Shown here: positions 44,500-54,362 of the stretch, piece by piece | Numbering within the stretch: the stretch's first letter is position 1 | Layout: each line of letters begins with the position of its first letter | Source: Papio anubis | Lineage: Eukaryota > Chordata > Mammalia > Primates > Cercopithecidae | Length of the DNA stretch: 64,000 bases | Assembly: GCF_008728515.1 (NCBI RefSeq) | Contig: NC_044995.1 | Span: 39,885,536 to 39,949,535 of the forward strand | Direction of reading: 5' to 3' | Notes under the pieces: model-generated | Seen by the model: only the letters and a program-made list of their open reading frames with translations | Told to the model about the DNA's origin: nothing | Database searches by the model: none | Position numbers and translations under genes: made by a program

Positions 44500-45185
44500 C
44501 TTCACTTGTTAACAGTGTCTCAGTTTGATTTTTAACAGAAGTGTGACTGGGAACCCCACACAAGAGGCGGGATTCCCCCCATGACTTCCGCACAATTTGG
44601 GGAGACGTGAGGCTGCGGGCGCAGAGCTGCCCAGAGAGAGCTTCGGGGCAAGGGCCCCAGTCGCCGCGCAGGGACGGAACAGGACGCCCGGGATCCCGGT
44701 CCCGACAGCCGGCCTAGACCCATACTGAGGCCAAAGGGACCGAGGTCTGAGCTGCGCCAGGGGTATTTGGGCCTCACACCCCCCGAGTCGCAACCGGGAG
44801 GTCCGCGTTCCCCGGATTCCGCGATTCTGACCAGACCGTCCCCTAACCCTCAAACCCCACTTCGGGGCTTCCGGCTCTGCGTACTCACCATTTTTCAGCT
44901 TCCAGATATTCCAGCGTCTCCTGCAGGACTCCCGTGAGCAGTCCAGGACACGGCGCAGGCAACAGAAAGACAAAAGCTACGGAGGAGGGACCTGGTCTGT
45001 CTCAGAGCAGGAAAGAAAGAATCCTGACCTCAGGTCGCCGTTAGCAGCCAAAGAACGACGAAAGCCGCAACTTGGTGCCCGCCTTCCGGCGGATAACAGC
45101 GGGCAGGGCCCCGCCCCAGCACCCCGATTGGATAGAGCATCCTGCCCCGCCCCCTCAGCCCTGAGTGACAGCAGAAGCCCTGGGT
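44500..45185 (-). promoter_or_regulatory. Second KZNF promoter and exon 1 (orphan)
   Basis: CpG-rich block. On the minus strand a GC box (45,145-45,154) and a CCAAT box (45,127-45,131) precede an exon that ends with ATG at 44,889-44,891, directly followed by the donor 'gtgagtac'. This is the same layout as at 3,771-4,002, and the sequences match ('gcttctgctgtcactcaggg' versus 'gcttctactgtcactcacgg'). It points leftward, but no KRAB or finger exon on the minus strand was found between 24 and 44.8 kb. Human neighbour order would place ZNF763 here; that is inference. Confidence 0.75.
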
Positions 45186-45448
45186 AACAGGGCCCTGCAA
45201 AGAAGGTGGGTCCTCTTCCAGTCGCAGGTTCTCTAAAATGAGCTCAGTTTCAGCTCCCTGCCCTTCGGATATTGGCATTTCAGCCAAACTTGCTCCTAAT
45301 TTCTACAAGGGACACTGTTGTCTTTTTCCCTCAATGGGCTCCTTCGCCCTGCAAAGGGTCACAAATGTGTGTAGGGAATTCCAGCCTCAAGAGTCCAATA
45401 GAGGTGAAGGAAATTAAATTTTTTTTACCCCAAAATATATTTCTTTGA
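45186..45448. other. Upstream flank of the orphan promoter
   Basis: No repeat or gene recognised. Confidence 0.5.
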
Positions 45449-45737
45449 CTTTTTTTTTTCTTTTTTTGAGACTGGGTCTCACTTTGTCATCCACGCTGGA
45501 GTGCCGTGGCGCTGTCCTGGCTCACGGCAATCTCCATCTCCTGGGTTCAAGCGATTTTACTGTCTCAATCTCCCTAGTAGCTGGGACTACAGGCGTGCTC
45601 CACCAACCCTGCTAATTTTTGTATTTTTAGTAGAGATGGGGTTTCAGCCAGGCTGGTCTCGAACTCATGAGCTCAAGCGATCCGCCCCGGCCTCCCATAG
45701 TGCTAGGATTACAGGCGTGAGCCACCGCGCCCGGTCA
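45449..45737 (-). repeat. Alu
   Basis: Reverse-strand Alu; 'tctttgac' and 'cctttgac' flank it. Confidence 0.94.
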
Positions 45738-45995
45738 CTCCTTTGACATATTTTGAAATCGTGGCCGCTTGGCCAACAGAGTGGTCTTGCAAAGGTGCTT
45801 CTGGGAGGAAAATGTGCATCTGCGAGAATATCCGTTAACGAAGCCATGGCCCCCTTCCTGCTTATTTCCCTTCACCGGAACTAGTAGAGATGCAGGGTCT
45901 GATATCTTTAAAACCTGAACACAGGCAGGAAGCCGTGACTCACGGCTCCAATCCCAGCAATTTCGGAGGCCGAGGTTGGAGGATCTCTTAAAGCA

Positions 45996-46402
45996 AGCTT
46001 GTCCAACCTATGGCATGCGGGCCAAGGACGGCTTTGAATAGAGCCCAACACAAATTAGTAAACTTTCTTAAAATATTAGATTTCTTTTTGCGATTTTCTG
46101 CCATGCACCTTGGCTCACTCCTGTAATCTCAGCACTTTGGGAGGCCGAGGCGGGCAGATTACAAGGTCAGGAGTTCGAGACCAGCCTGGCCAATATGGTG
46201 AAACCCCGTCTCTACTAAAAATACAAAAATTAGCCAGGTGTGGTGGCAGGCGTCTGCAGTTCCAGGTACTCAGGAAGCTGAGACAGGAGAATCGCTGGGA
46301 CCCGGAAGCAGAGGCTGCAGTGAGCCAAGATCACACCACTGCACTCCAGCATGGGCGACAGTGAGATACCGGATTTAAAAAAAAAAAAGATTTTTTTGCG
46401 AT

Positions 46403-46439
<37 letters not shown>

Positions 46440-46538
46440 GCTCATCAGCTGTCATTAGTGTTAGTGTGTTTTATGTGTGGCCCAAGACAATTCTTCTTCC
46501 AATGTGGCCCAGGGAAGGCAAAAGATTGGACAACCCTG
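45996..46538 (+). mobile_element. hAT-type DNA transposon, itself split by an Alu
   Basis: Ends 'agcttgtccaacctatgg' and 'aagattggacaaccctg' are imperfect inverted repeats ('cttgtccaa'), and 'ttaaagca' lies on both sides, an 8-bp target duplication as hAT elements make. Internal 'gtgttttatgtgtggccc' is family-typical. No transposase. Confidence 0.75.
46100..46390 (+). repeat. Alu inside the hAT element
   Basis: Plus-strand Alu, with 'tttttgcgatttt' on both sides. Confidence 0.95.
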
Positions 46539-46619
46539 CCTTAAAGCAAGGAGTTGAAGGCCTGGTCAACACAGGGAGACGCCCATCTTTATTATTTAAG
46601 TACCCAAATAAAAAGAAAA

Positions 46620-46985
46620 ATGTTAAAAAGTTGGAAAAGAAGCATTTCTCTTTTCTTTGTGAGAGGCTTCATTTATACAACAGTCCATCTTTGCTAGTCA
46701 AGCCCCTTTCTTTCCCTCTGTCAGAAGATATCTTGCCACTAAATCCGATTTGCCAACATAACCTGGGATTTTTGGGCCATGCTGAGTCCGCATTCTTTGC
46801 TGTCCTCAGGATGGTATATAAGCTTTTCCGTGTTATTGTTGGGGGGGTTTCATTCTGAAGGTTCCTGCATGTACACTCTAAATAAATTTGTATGCCTTTT
46901 CAGAGTTAATCCAACTGCCTCATGTCAATGAGTTTTCAGCAAACCTTTAGGGCAGAAACCAGGAGCTTACTGCCCCCATAAAGCC
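46620..46985 (+). mobile_element. Solo LTR-like element, copy A
   Basis: 'ttgctagtcaagcc', 'atggtatataagctttt' (TATA), 'ttcattctgaagg' and 'aaataaatttgtatgcc' (polyA) in order, resembling an old ERV LTR. The same order recurs at 48,890-49,190. Confidence 0.65.
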
Positions 46986-47765
46986 ACCCCTTTTGGCTCA
47001 GAGCAGGAGGGGAACCCAGACCAGGCCGAGAATGACTGCACCAGGAGGGAGAAGCAGATGTCCTCCAGGGAGCCAGAAATGGAGATGAGGCAAGGCCAAG
47101 GCTTCCTCATCTTCGCTCTCCCCGCTGCCCACCCCCACCCCCTCACAGTATAGAAATGCCCTCTCCTTCCAGATCTTCATTTTCCTCAGCAGGAAACTCT
47201 CACCTGGTGACAATTTAATCTTCTGACCTACATAAACTGTCAACTTCATAGGCCCTTTGTTATAAGACAAACCAAACAAGTCTCACTGAGGTTGACCTTC
47301 ACAGATTTTCTTCATATGTAACAATGACAGTCTGACCCCAGCCACTCTATGCATGTCAAAACCAAAACACTTCCCAGGAAACGGCCCCAGGCTTCAGAGG
47401 GGCAACCTCAGAAAGGATGGAACCCCCAAGCACACCTGCATGTAGGTCTCCTGCTTTCCAGGGCCCTGCAGCTTCTCAGAATCCACTCTCTGCAGCTGTT
47501 CTGGGCAGCTGGAGGCCACCTGCAGGGGAAGGCAGGGTGCCCCGGAAACCCCAAGGAGCTTCCTTTCCCTTCCTTTGCAGGCTCCACACTGGCCTCGGGC
47601 TCTGCTGCCCCCTGCAGGTTATTCAGCTGCTTCCCACTCCATTGATTAGTTTCATGAGACAAACACCCTCAATCCCACTATGTGAATAATACACCAATAG
47701 AGTCCCTGCTCTCCTCATGATTGTGTGTATAAAATGGGGAAGACACATTCTAAGATATTTAAATG
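46986..47765. other. Intergenic DNA, not identified
   Basis: Moderately GC-rich, unique-looking. Overlapping frames on both strands (47,349-47,689) have no domain and no splice support. Confidence 0.5.
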
Positions 47766-47775
47766 CATTAAAAGA

Positions 47776-47972
47776 CTTCTAAATCGCGACGTTGGTGGTG
47801 GCAGCTGAGGGCCCTGCAGCAGCAGCTGCTCTAAAGCTCAAGCCAGGCGGTGGGATTGGGGTCCTGGGATATGGTGCCCGAGGTGGAGAGAGGCAGCAGC
47901 ACCCACAGAGCTCGGGCATGGAGGATCTGATGCCCGCCAAAATGGTGGTACCCAAAGTAGAAAGTTCACGTT
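47776..47972 (+). pseudogene. GC-rich gene-like fragment (possible processed pseudogene)
   Basis: A CpG-depleted but GC-rich insert reads as a 5' UTR and start: GCA/GCTG repeats, then 'atggaggatctgatgcccgc' and 'aaaatggtggtacccaaag'. It begins at 'cgcgacgttggtggtgg' after AT-rich DNA and stops at an Alu. The parent gene is not recognised. Chance GC-rich DNA is the alternative. Confidence 0.4.
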
Positions 47973-47976
47973 TTTG

Positions 47977-48268
47977 GCCAGACGCGGTGGCTCACGTCTG
48001 TAATCCCAGCACTCTGGGAGGCCTAGGTAGGTGGATAACCTGAGGTCAGGAGTTCCAGACCATCCTGGCCAACATGGCGAAACCCTATCTCTACCAAAAG
48101 TACAAAAATTAGCCAGGCATGGTGGCATGCGCCTGTAGTCCCAGCTACTCAGGAGGCTGAGGCAGGAGAATTGCTTGAACGTGGGAGGCAGAAGTTGCAG
48201 TGAGCCAAGATTGCGCCACTGCCTTCCAGCCTGGGCAACAAGAGCAAAACTTTATCTCAAAAAAAGAA
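47977..48268 (+). repeat. Alu
   Basis: Full-length plus-strand Alu. Confidence 0.95.
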
Positions 48269-48431
48269 AAAAATAAGAATTTTGAAACTAACGCTATGTA
48301 AGACAAAAGATTTTTTCCTGAAATCTGTCTTTATCTGGGCTTTTCTGTGCAAAATTTTCTTATCTTTCCAATTGTAATGAAAACACAATTTACAATTCAT
48401 TTAAAAAATCTGAAGCTGCAATAGATGAACA

Positions 48432-48730
48432 CTTTTTTTTGTTTTTTAACAAAGGCTCTCACTCAATTGTTCAGGCAGGAGTACAGTGGCGCAATCACAG
48501 CTCACTGCAGCATCAACCTCCCAGGCTTCGGTTATCCTTCTGCCTCAGCCTCCTGGATAGCTGGGAGTACAGGTACGTGCCACCATAACCAGCTAATTTT
48601 TTGTATTTTGTGTATAGAGAGGGAATCGTCATGTTGCTGCGGCTGGTCTTGAGCTCCTGGGCTCAAGTGATCCTCCTGCCTTGGCCTCCCAAATTGTTGA
48701 GATTACGGATGTGAGCCACTGTGCTCAGCA
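48432..48730 (-). repeat. Old Alu (AluJ-like)
   Basis: Diverged reverse-strand Alu ending 'ccactgtgctcagc'. Confidence 0.85.
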
Positions 48731-48757
48731 ATGAATAATTCTTTATAAGGGGACAAA

Positions 48758-48886
48758 CCCTGTCTGAGCATGATGGCTCATGCCTGGAATCCCAGCACTT
48801 TGGGAGAATTGCTTCAGACAAAGAATTAGAGAGCAGCTGGGGCAACATAGCATAATCCTGTGTCTATTACTTAAAATTCTAAATGA
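48758..48886 (+). repeat. Alu monomer without the hAT insert
   Basis: 'gcatgatggctcatgcctgg' to 'gtgtctattacttaaaat', placed before the second LTR-like copy exactly as the interrupted monomer precedes copy A. Confidence 0.75.
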
Positions 48887-49195
48887 AAGTCTGAAAAGCA
48901 GAATTTCCCACCTATTCTCTCTCGAGGGAGCCTTCATCTACACAACAAGGTCTGCTTTGCTAGCCAAGCTTTCTTCTTTTCCTCTTGCAGAATCTGTCTT
49001 GCTATTAAATCTGACTTACCCATCAAACCTGGGATTTTTTTGGCCATGCCACATCTGCATTCGTTCCTATCCTGGAATGGTATACAAGTTTTTGTCTTAT
49101 TGATGGGTGGGTCTTCATTCTGAAGGCTCCCATATATACATGTTAAATTTGTATAACTTTTCTCCTATTAATCTGCTTAACTTCCTTGATCTGAA
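48887..49195 (+). mobile_element. Solo LTR-like element, copy B
   Basis: Matches 46,620-46,985: 'ttgctagccaagc', 'ggaatggtatacaag', 'ttcattctgaaggctcc'. Its polyA signal is altered ('gttaaatttgtataac'). Confidence 0.65.
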
Positions 49196-50169
49196 ATTTT
49201 TTTCCTGTTTTTCCACCTTGTTTTATTAAAAAAAGCACAAAAGTAAAACATGCATATCTAAAAACGAGCATTTTCGTATCTCATGAATCAAGGTATTTTC
49301 CATATATAACCAGAAAATGTTGTTCATATTTAATAATTCCTTAACATCAACACAGAGTAATATTAAAACCTTATTAATTGTATAATGTGGAATTCTGAAA
49401 GCTTAGTTTGAATTCGTTTCATTTTCTCTGTTATACATTGAAGAGAGTGTGGTGTTATGGTATGTATTTGTTCTCATCCAGGGTAATGTTGGGTGTGTTA
49501 GGCCTCTGGGGAAGGCCCCTGACCTTCTGCTGCCCTCTTTCCACTCTAATGTTTCCCCACTTTTTTGATTGTGGTCTTAAAACCCTCCCATGAGAGGCTC
49601 CCACTGACTTCACGAAGAGTTTTAGTCTTGGAAATACTCATGATATTCCCTATCTGTAGCTGTGTGTCTCAAGTTAGTTCAGAATAAATGACGTGTGTGG
49701 ACTGCTAAAATAACTTATTTCTAAATGCTGAAAGTCAAAAATTGCAGATTTCCTTGTCTAACCAGATGCAGAAAAGCATATGTTATGAAGGATCAGGACT
49801 CCAACAGGCACTAACATCACTGCCTTCCAAAATCAGTGGCCTTCCTGGCATATGAACACCCTTTGGGACTGTGCTCCCATGTCTCTCTGGGTTGCTACTT
49901 GGCTCTTTGTGAAAGATCAAGACACTCCCATAGTCTAGACCAATGTCAGGCTCTCCAGTGTGTCCTGTTCATCACCCTCACCCTGCACTTCTATTGTTAC
50001 TGTCATTGGCCATTCCAACACTGTGCTTGCATCCTGTGGAAAGTCACATTTGGGGTCAAGTGGATGGTGGTGTTTCTACTCTTCGGTGAAAAGTATCAGG
50101 GTGCATTTGGCCTTCAAGGCAGAAGGATGAGACGGGGGTTAGATCCAGGTGCACCCACCTGTTTTTTTG
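49196..50169. other. Intergenic DNA, not identified
   Basis: AT-rich to 49,490, then GC-average. An open frame from 49,836 runs into the following Alu and has no recognised domain, so it is not annotated. Confidence 0.5.
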
Positions 50170-50482
50170 TTGTTGTTGTTGTTTTTTTTTTTTTTTTTTT
50201 TGAGACGGAGTCTCGCTCTGTCACCCAGGCTGGAGTGCAGTGGCGCCATCTCAGCTCACTGCAAGCTCCGCCTCCTGGGTTCACGCCATTCTCCTGCCTC
50301 AGCCTCCCGAGTAGCTGGGACTACAGGCGCCCGCCACCTCGCCTGGCTAGTTTTTTGTATTTTTCAGTAGAGACGGGGTCTCACCGTGTTAGCCAGGATG
50401 GTCTTGATCTCCTGACCTCGTGATCCGCCCGTCTCGGCCTCCCAAAGTGCTGGGATTACAGGCTTGAGCCACCGCGCCCGGC
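50170..50482 (-). repeat. Young Alu with Old World monkey variants
   Basis: 'ggctagttttttgtattttt' and 'ttacaggcttgagcc'; target duplication 'cacccacctgttttt'. Confidence 0.96.
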
Positions 50483-50494
50483 CACCCACCTGTT

Positions 50495-50803
50495 TTTTAA
50501 ATTTATTTTTATTTTTTTGTGATGGAGTCTCACTCTGCTCATCAGGCTGGAGAGTGCAATGGCCTATTCTCCGTTCAGTGTAACATCCCGCCTCCCAGGC
50601 TCAAACAATTCTCCTGTCTCAACCTCCTGAGTAGCTGGAATTACAGGCACACACCATGATGCCCATCTAATTTCTGTATTTTTAGTAGAGATGGGGTTTC
50701 ACCATGTTGGCCAGGCTGGTCTTGAACTCCTGATCTCAAGTGATCCACCCGCCGCAGCCTCCCAAAGTGCTGGGATTACAGGTGTGAGCCACTGCACCTG
50801 GTC
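50495..50803 (-). repeat. Alu
   Basis: Reverse-strand Alu ending 'gccactgcacctgg'. Confidence 0.93.
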
Positions 50804-51410
50804 AGGTGCCACCATCTCTGCCACTGCCCTGTCTTCCCTGCTGTGAGTCACTTTGTGTGATCTGACAATCAATGATTCCACCCTTCACTGATGTGGATAC
50901 ATTATCTGGGACTGGGTATGTCATCTCCAAACACAAATAGGGTTTGGTCAGCGATTGATGCTGAACCCTTTGGTGCCTGATTTTGACCTTAGGGTTTTTT
51001 TAAAATAAGGGTTTCTGAAGAGAAGCTTCATTGGTACCTTAAGAGAAGTGATTGAATTGTTCTACACCATTGAATAATATATAAAAGTCACTTTTCCATG
51101 TTGCTGTTAACTTTACACTGCTGAGATAAGCAGGCTGTTGACAAGTTAGCATCAACAGCACATTATCAGAGAAAGAAAGGCTTGTATTTAGAATATTTAC
51201 ACAAATTTATTACCCTCCTATGTCTCAGTAAAGCAATTTGAAAAAATATAGCTTTATAAGGCATAAATGAACGTGTACGTTTTAACTAAGGTACTTTCTA
51301 GTAAACAATGCCAATACATTTCAGGAAATATTTTAGTCTTTAGAGAATAAGTAAGGCAAAAACAGGACCAGGAGTCTAGAGCTGACCTCCCCTCACCACA
51401 AGGCCAAGTC
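50804..51410. other. Intergenic DNA, nothing recognised
   Basis: No coding frame above 60 codons, no clear repeat. Confidence 0.55.
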
Positions 51411-51705
51411 TTTTTTCTTGAGACGGAGTTCCACTCTTTTTACCCACGCAGTAGTGCAATGGTGCCATCTTGGCCCACTGCAACCTCTGCCCTCCCCCTG
51501 GATTCAAGTGATTCTCCTGTCTCAGCCTCCTGACTAGCTAGGATTACAGAAGCATGCCACCACGCCCGGCTAATTTTTGTATTTTTAGTAGAGATGGGGT
51601 TTCATCACATTGGTCAGGCTGGTCTCAAACCACTGACCTCAGGTGATCCACCTGCCTCAGCCTCCCAGTGTGCTGGGATTACAGGCGTGAGCCACTGTGT
51701 CCAGC
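51411..51705 (-). repeat. Alu
   Basis: Reverse-strand Alu with the 15-base target duplication 'aaggccaagtctttt'. Confidence 0.96.
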
Positions 51706-52071
51706 CAAGGCCAAGTCTTTTACCACTGGAGAGACAGAAGTCACACACCGGGCATATGAGACAACGCTCCTCAGTGACCATGATGGATCAGGACAAAAAA
51801 AGAGAACATTTTCTAACTACATTTCTAAATGTGATAAAAGAAAACATATTTCAAATTATAACCATGACCAAAATTTTTCTCTTCTTACTAATGTGACTTG
51901 TAATTCTCATACATCCCACAGTCATTTATGACTTGTGGTCATATTTACCACTACGCTATATTACACCCTTGCTGACAGCAGGTATGGCATTGGTGGTTTT
52001 GGGGAAGAAGGCACTCAGAGGTATATGAGATAACTTTTGGTATTATGAGTGAATGAAAAATTAGGGTTGAG
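51706..52071. other. Intergenic DNA, nothing recognised
   Basis: AT-rich; a frame over 51,668-51,931 starts in the Alu and has no domain. Confidence 0.55.
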
Positions 52072-52344
52072 GCTGGGCCCAGTGGTTCATGTCTGGAATC
52101 CTAGCACTTTAGGAAGCCAAGGTGGGCGGATCACGAGGTCTGGAGTTTGAGACTAGCCTGGCTAATATGGTAAAATTCCATCTCTACTAAAAAATACAAA
52201 TATTAGCTGGTGGGGCACGCCTGTAGTCCCAGCTACTCACGGGGGTGAAGCAGGAGAATCGCTTGAACCTAGGAGGTGGAGGTGGCAGTAAGCTGTGATG
52301 CACCACTGCACTCTATCCTGGGCGACAGAATGCGACTGTTTAAA
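52072..52344 (+). repeat. Alu
   Basis: Plus-strand Alu; 'aaaattagggt' on both sides. Its tail has become a CA repeat. Confidence 0.94.
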
Positions 52345-52371
52345 ACACACACACACACACACACACACACT
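52345..52371. repeat. (CA)n microsatellite
   Basis: About 13 CA units in the Alu tail. Confidence 0.97.
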
Positions 52372-52430
52372 CAGCAAAATTAGGGTCGAAATAAAAAATA
52401 AGTACATAAGCATGAAAAATAAAATTTCTT

Positions 52431-53024
52431 ATTTTTTTTTGAGACGGAGTCTCGCTCTGTCACCCAGGCTAGAGTGCAGTGGCGCGATCTCAGCTCACTG
52501 CAAGCTCCACCTCCCAGGTTCACACCATTCTCCTGCCTCAGCCTCCCGAGTAGCTGGGACTACAGGCGTCAGCCACCACGCCTGGCTAATTTTTTTTTTT
52601 TTTGTATATTTAGTAGAGATGGGGTTTCACTGTGTTAGCCAGGATGGTCTCTATCTCCTGATCTCGTGATCTGCCCTCCTCAGTCTCCCAAAGTGCTGGG
52701 ATTACACGCGTGAGAGACTGCGCCTGGCAGTTTTCTTTTGAGATGGAGTCTTGCTCTGTTGCTAGGCTGGAATGCAGTGGTGTGATCTCTGCTCACTGCA
52801 ACTGCCGCCTCCCAGGTTCAAGTGATTCTCCTGCCTCAGCCTCCCGAGTAGCTGGGACTACAGGTGTGTGCCACCACACCCAGCTAATTTTGTATTTTTA
52901 GTAGAGACAGGGTTTCACCATGTTGGTCAGAATGGTCTCGATCTCTTGACCTCATGATCTGCCTGCCTCGGCCTCCCAAAGTGCTGGGATTACAGGCATG
53001 AGCCACTGGCCACTGTGCCTGGTG
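52431..53024 (-). repeat. Two adjacent Alus (52431-52728, 52729-53024)
   Basis: Both reverse-strand; the second has a local 'gccactg' duplication at its end. Confidence 0.94.
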
Positions 53025-53237
53025 CAAAAAGTACAATTTCCATGAGGAAAAAGATGTCTGACATTTTATCCACATGGTAATACTGACTCACAATGTCCAA
53101 GTAATAACAATGTAACATTATAAGCTTGATCTAATACATAAAACCAACAGGGTATTTTATTATAGCTTAATTATTTAAAAATAACATGTTAGTATACAGT
53201 TATGATAAAGTTAATTGTTTACATTCATTATCTGTAT
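53025..53237 (-). other. Putative 3' UTR of the ZNF700-like gene
   Basis: AT-rich stretch right after the last finger. On the minus strand AATAAA occurs at 53,156-53,161, about 80 bases past the last stop codon, a candidate polyadenylation signal. Confidence 0.5.
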
Positions 53238-54362
53238 TCAAAGAATCTTGGCAGATCTGAAGGCTTTCCCACACTGCTTACATTCATAGGGTTTCTCCCA
53301 AGTGTGAATGCTTCCATGCCATTGAAGGTGCGAGGCTGATCTGAAGGCTTTCCCACACTGCTTACATTCATAGGGCTTCACTCCAGTGTAAGTCATTTCA
53401 TGATATTGAAGGGAACTAGAAGAAATGCTTTTCCACATCGCATACACTCATAGGGTTTCTCTCCCATGTGAGTCCTTTCATGACGTTGAAAAGAAGTAAA
53501 AGAAATGAAGGCTTTCCCACACTGCTTACATTGATAGGGTTTCTCCCCAGTGTGAGTCATTTCATGGTATTGAAAAGAACTGGAACATGTGAAAGCTTTG
53601 CCACATTGCTTGCATTCATAGTGTTTCCTTCCAGTGTGAGTCTATTCATGTCCATAAAAGGAACCAGGCTAGCTGAATGCTTTCCCACAACCCTTACATT
53701 CATATGGCTTCTCTCCCATATGAGTCCTTGCATGTATATGCAAGGAAGAAAAATAATTGAATGCTTTTCCACATTCCTTACATTCATAGTGTTTCTCTCC
53801 AATGTGTGTTCTTGCATGTACTTGAAGGATCTTGGCAGATGTGAATCCATTCCCACAATGCTTACATTCATAGGGCTTTTCTCCTCTGTGCTTCCTTTCA
53901 TGTTTTTGAAAAGAAGAGAATTTACAGAATGCTTTTTCACATTCCTTACATTCATAGGGTTTCTCTCCAGTGTGAGTTCTTTCATGCATCTGAAGGTTTG
54001 AGGCAGATCTGAAGGCTTTCCCACATTGCTTACACTCATAGGGTTTCTCTCCAGTGTGAGTCCTACTATGCTTTCGAAGGTTTGAGGCACAACTGAAGGC
54101 TTTCCCACATTGCTTACACTCATAGGGTTTCTACCAGTGTGAGATTACCATGCATTAGAGAGGTGTGAGGCAGATCTGAAGGCTTTTACTGCTTACATTC
54201 ATGGGGTTTTCTCGGTATGAGTCCTTTCATGATGTCGAAGGGAATTGCAACATCAGAGAGGCTTTACCACATTGCTTGCATTGTAGGGTTTCTCTCCATG
54301 TGAGTTTTTCATGTGTTTGAAATGACTTGGCAGAATAAAAGCTTTTCTCACATATCTTACAT
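53238..54362 (-). pseudogene. ZNF700: Zinc-finger array, 3' part, of the ZNF700-like gene, frame broken
   Basis: C2H2 fingers continue after the stop at 54,363 but in several frames. 54,360-54,130 holds about three fingers with multiple small losses (for example 'ggcttttactgcttac', where part of the finger is gone). 54,130-53,990 holds good fingers, and 53,989-53,669 is an open run of three and a half ('ECEKAFCKFSSF', 'HCGNGFTSAKIL', 'ECGKAFNYFSSL'), ending 'CGKAFS' plus stop, which matches the remembered end of ZNF700. A further pair of fingers at 53,447-53,238 lies beyond it. Small-indel breaks suggest consensus errors, decay, or both. Confidence 0.7.

Larger units (their letters stand above)
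45930..46600 (+). repeat. Alu monomer interrupted by a hAT element
   Basis: 'gccgtgactcacggctccaat' minus its last base to 'gaggatctcttaaag' is the start of a free left Alu monomer, and 'aaggagttgaaggcctggtc' after 46,545 is its continuation. Between them lies the DNA transposon. Confidence 0.75.

Noticed and set aside
44509..44973. 154-codon minus-strand frame over the second CpG block
   Set aside because: It reads through the splice donor after the ATG of exon 1; downstream text is intron.
49836..50423. 195-codon plus-strand frame
   Set aside because: Its last 80 codons are Alu sequence and the first part shows no domain or splice signals.
52345..52371. CA repeat considered as a regulatory Z-DNA element
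   Set aside because: It sits in an Alu tail; nothing links it to a promoter.
53468..54001. 177-codon plus-strand frame and the similar one at 54,873-55,181
   Set aside because: Antisense shadows of the zinc-finger array, open because of its repeat unit length of 84 bases.
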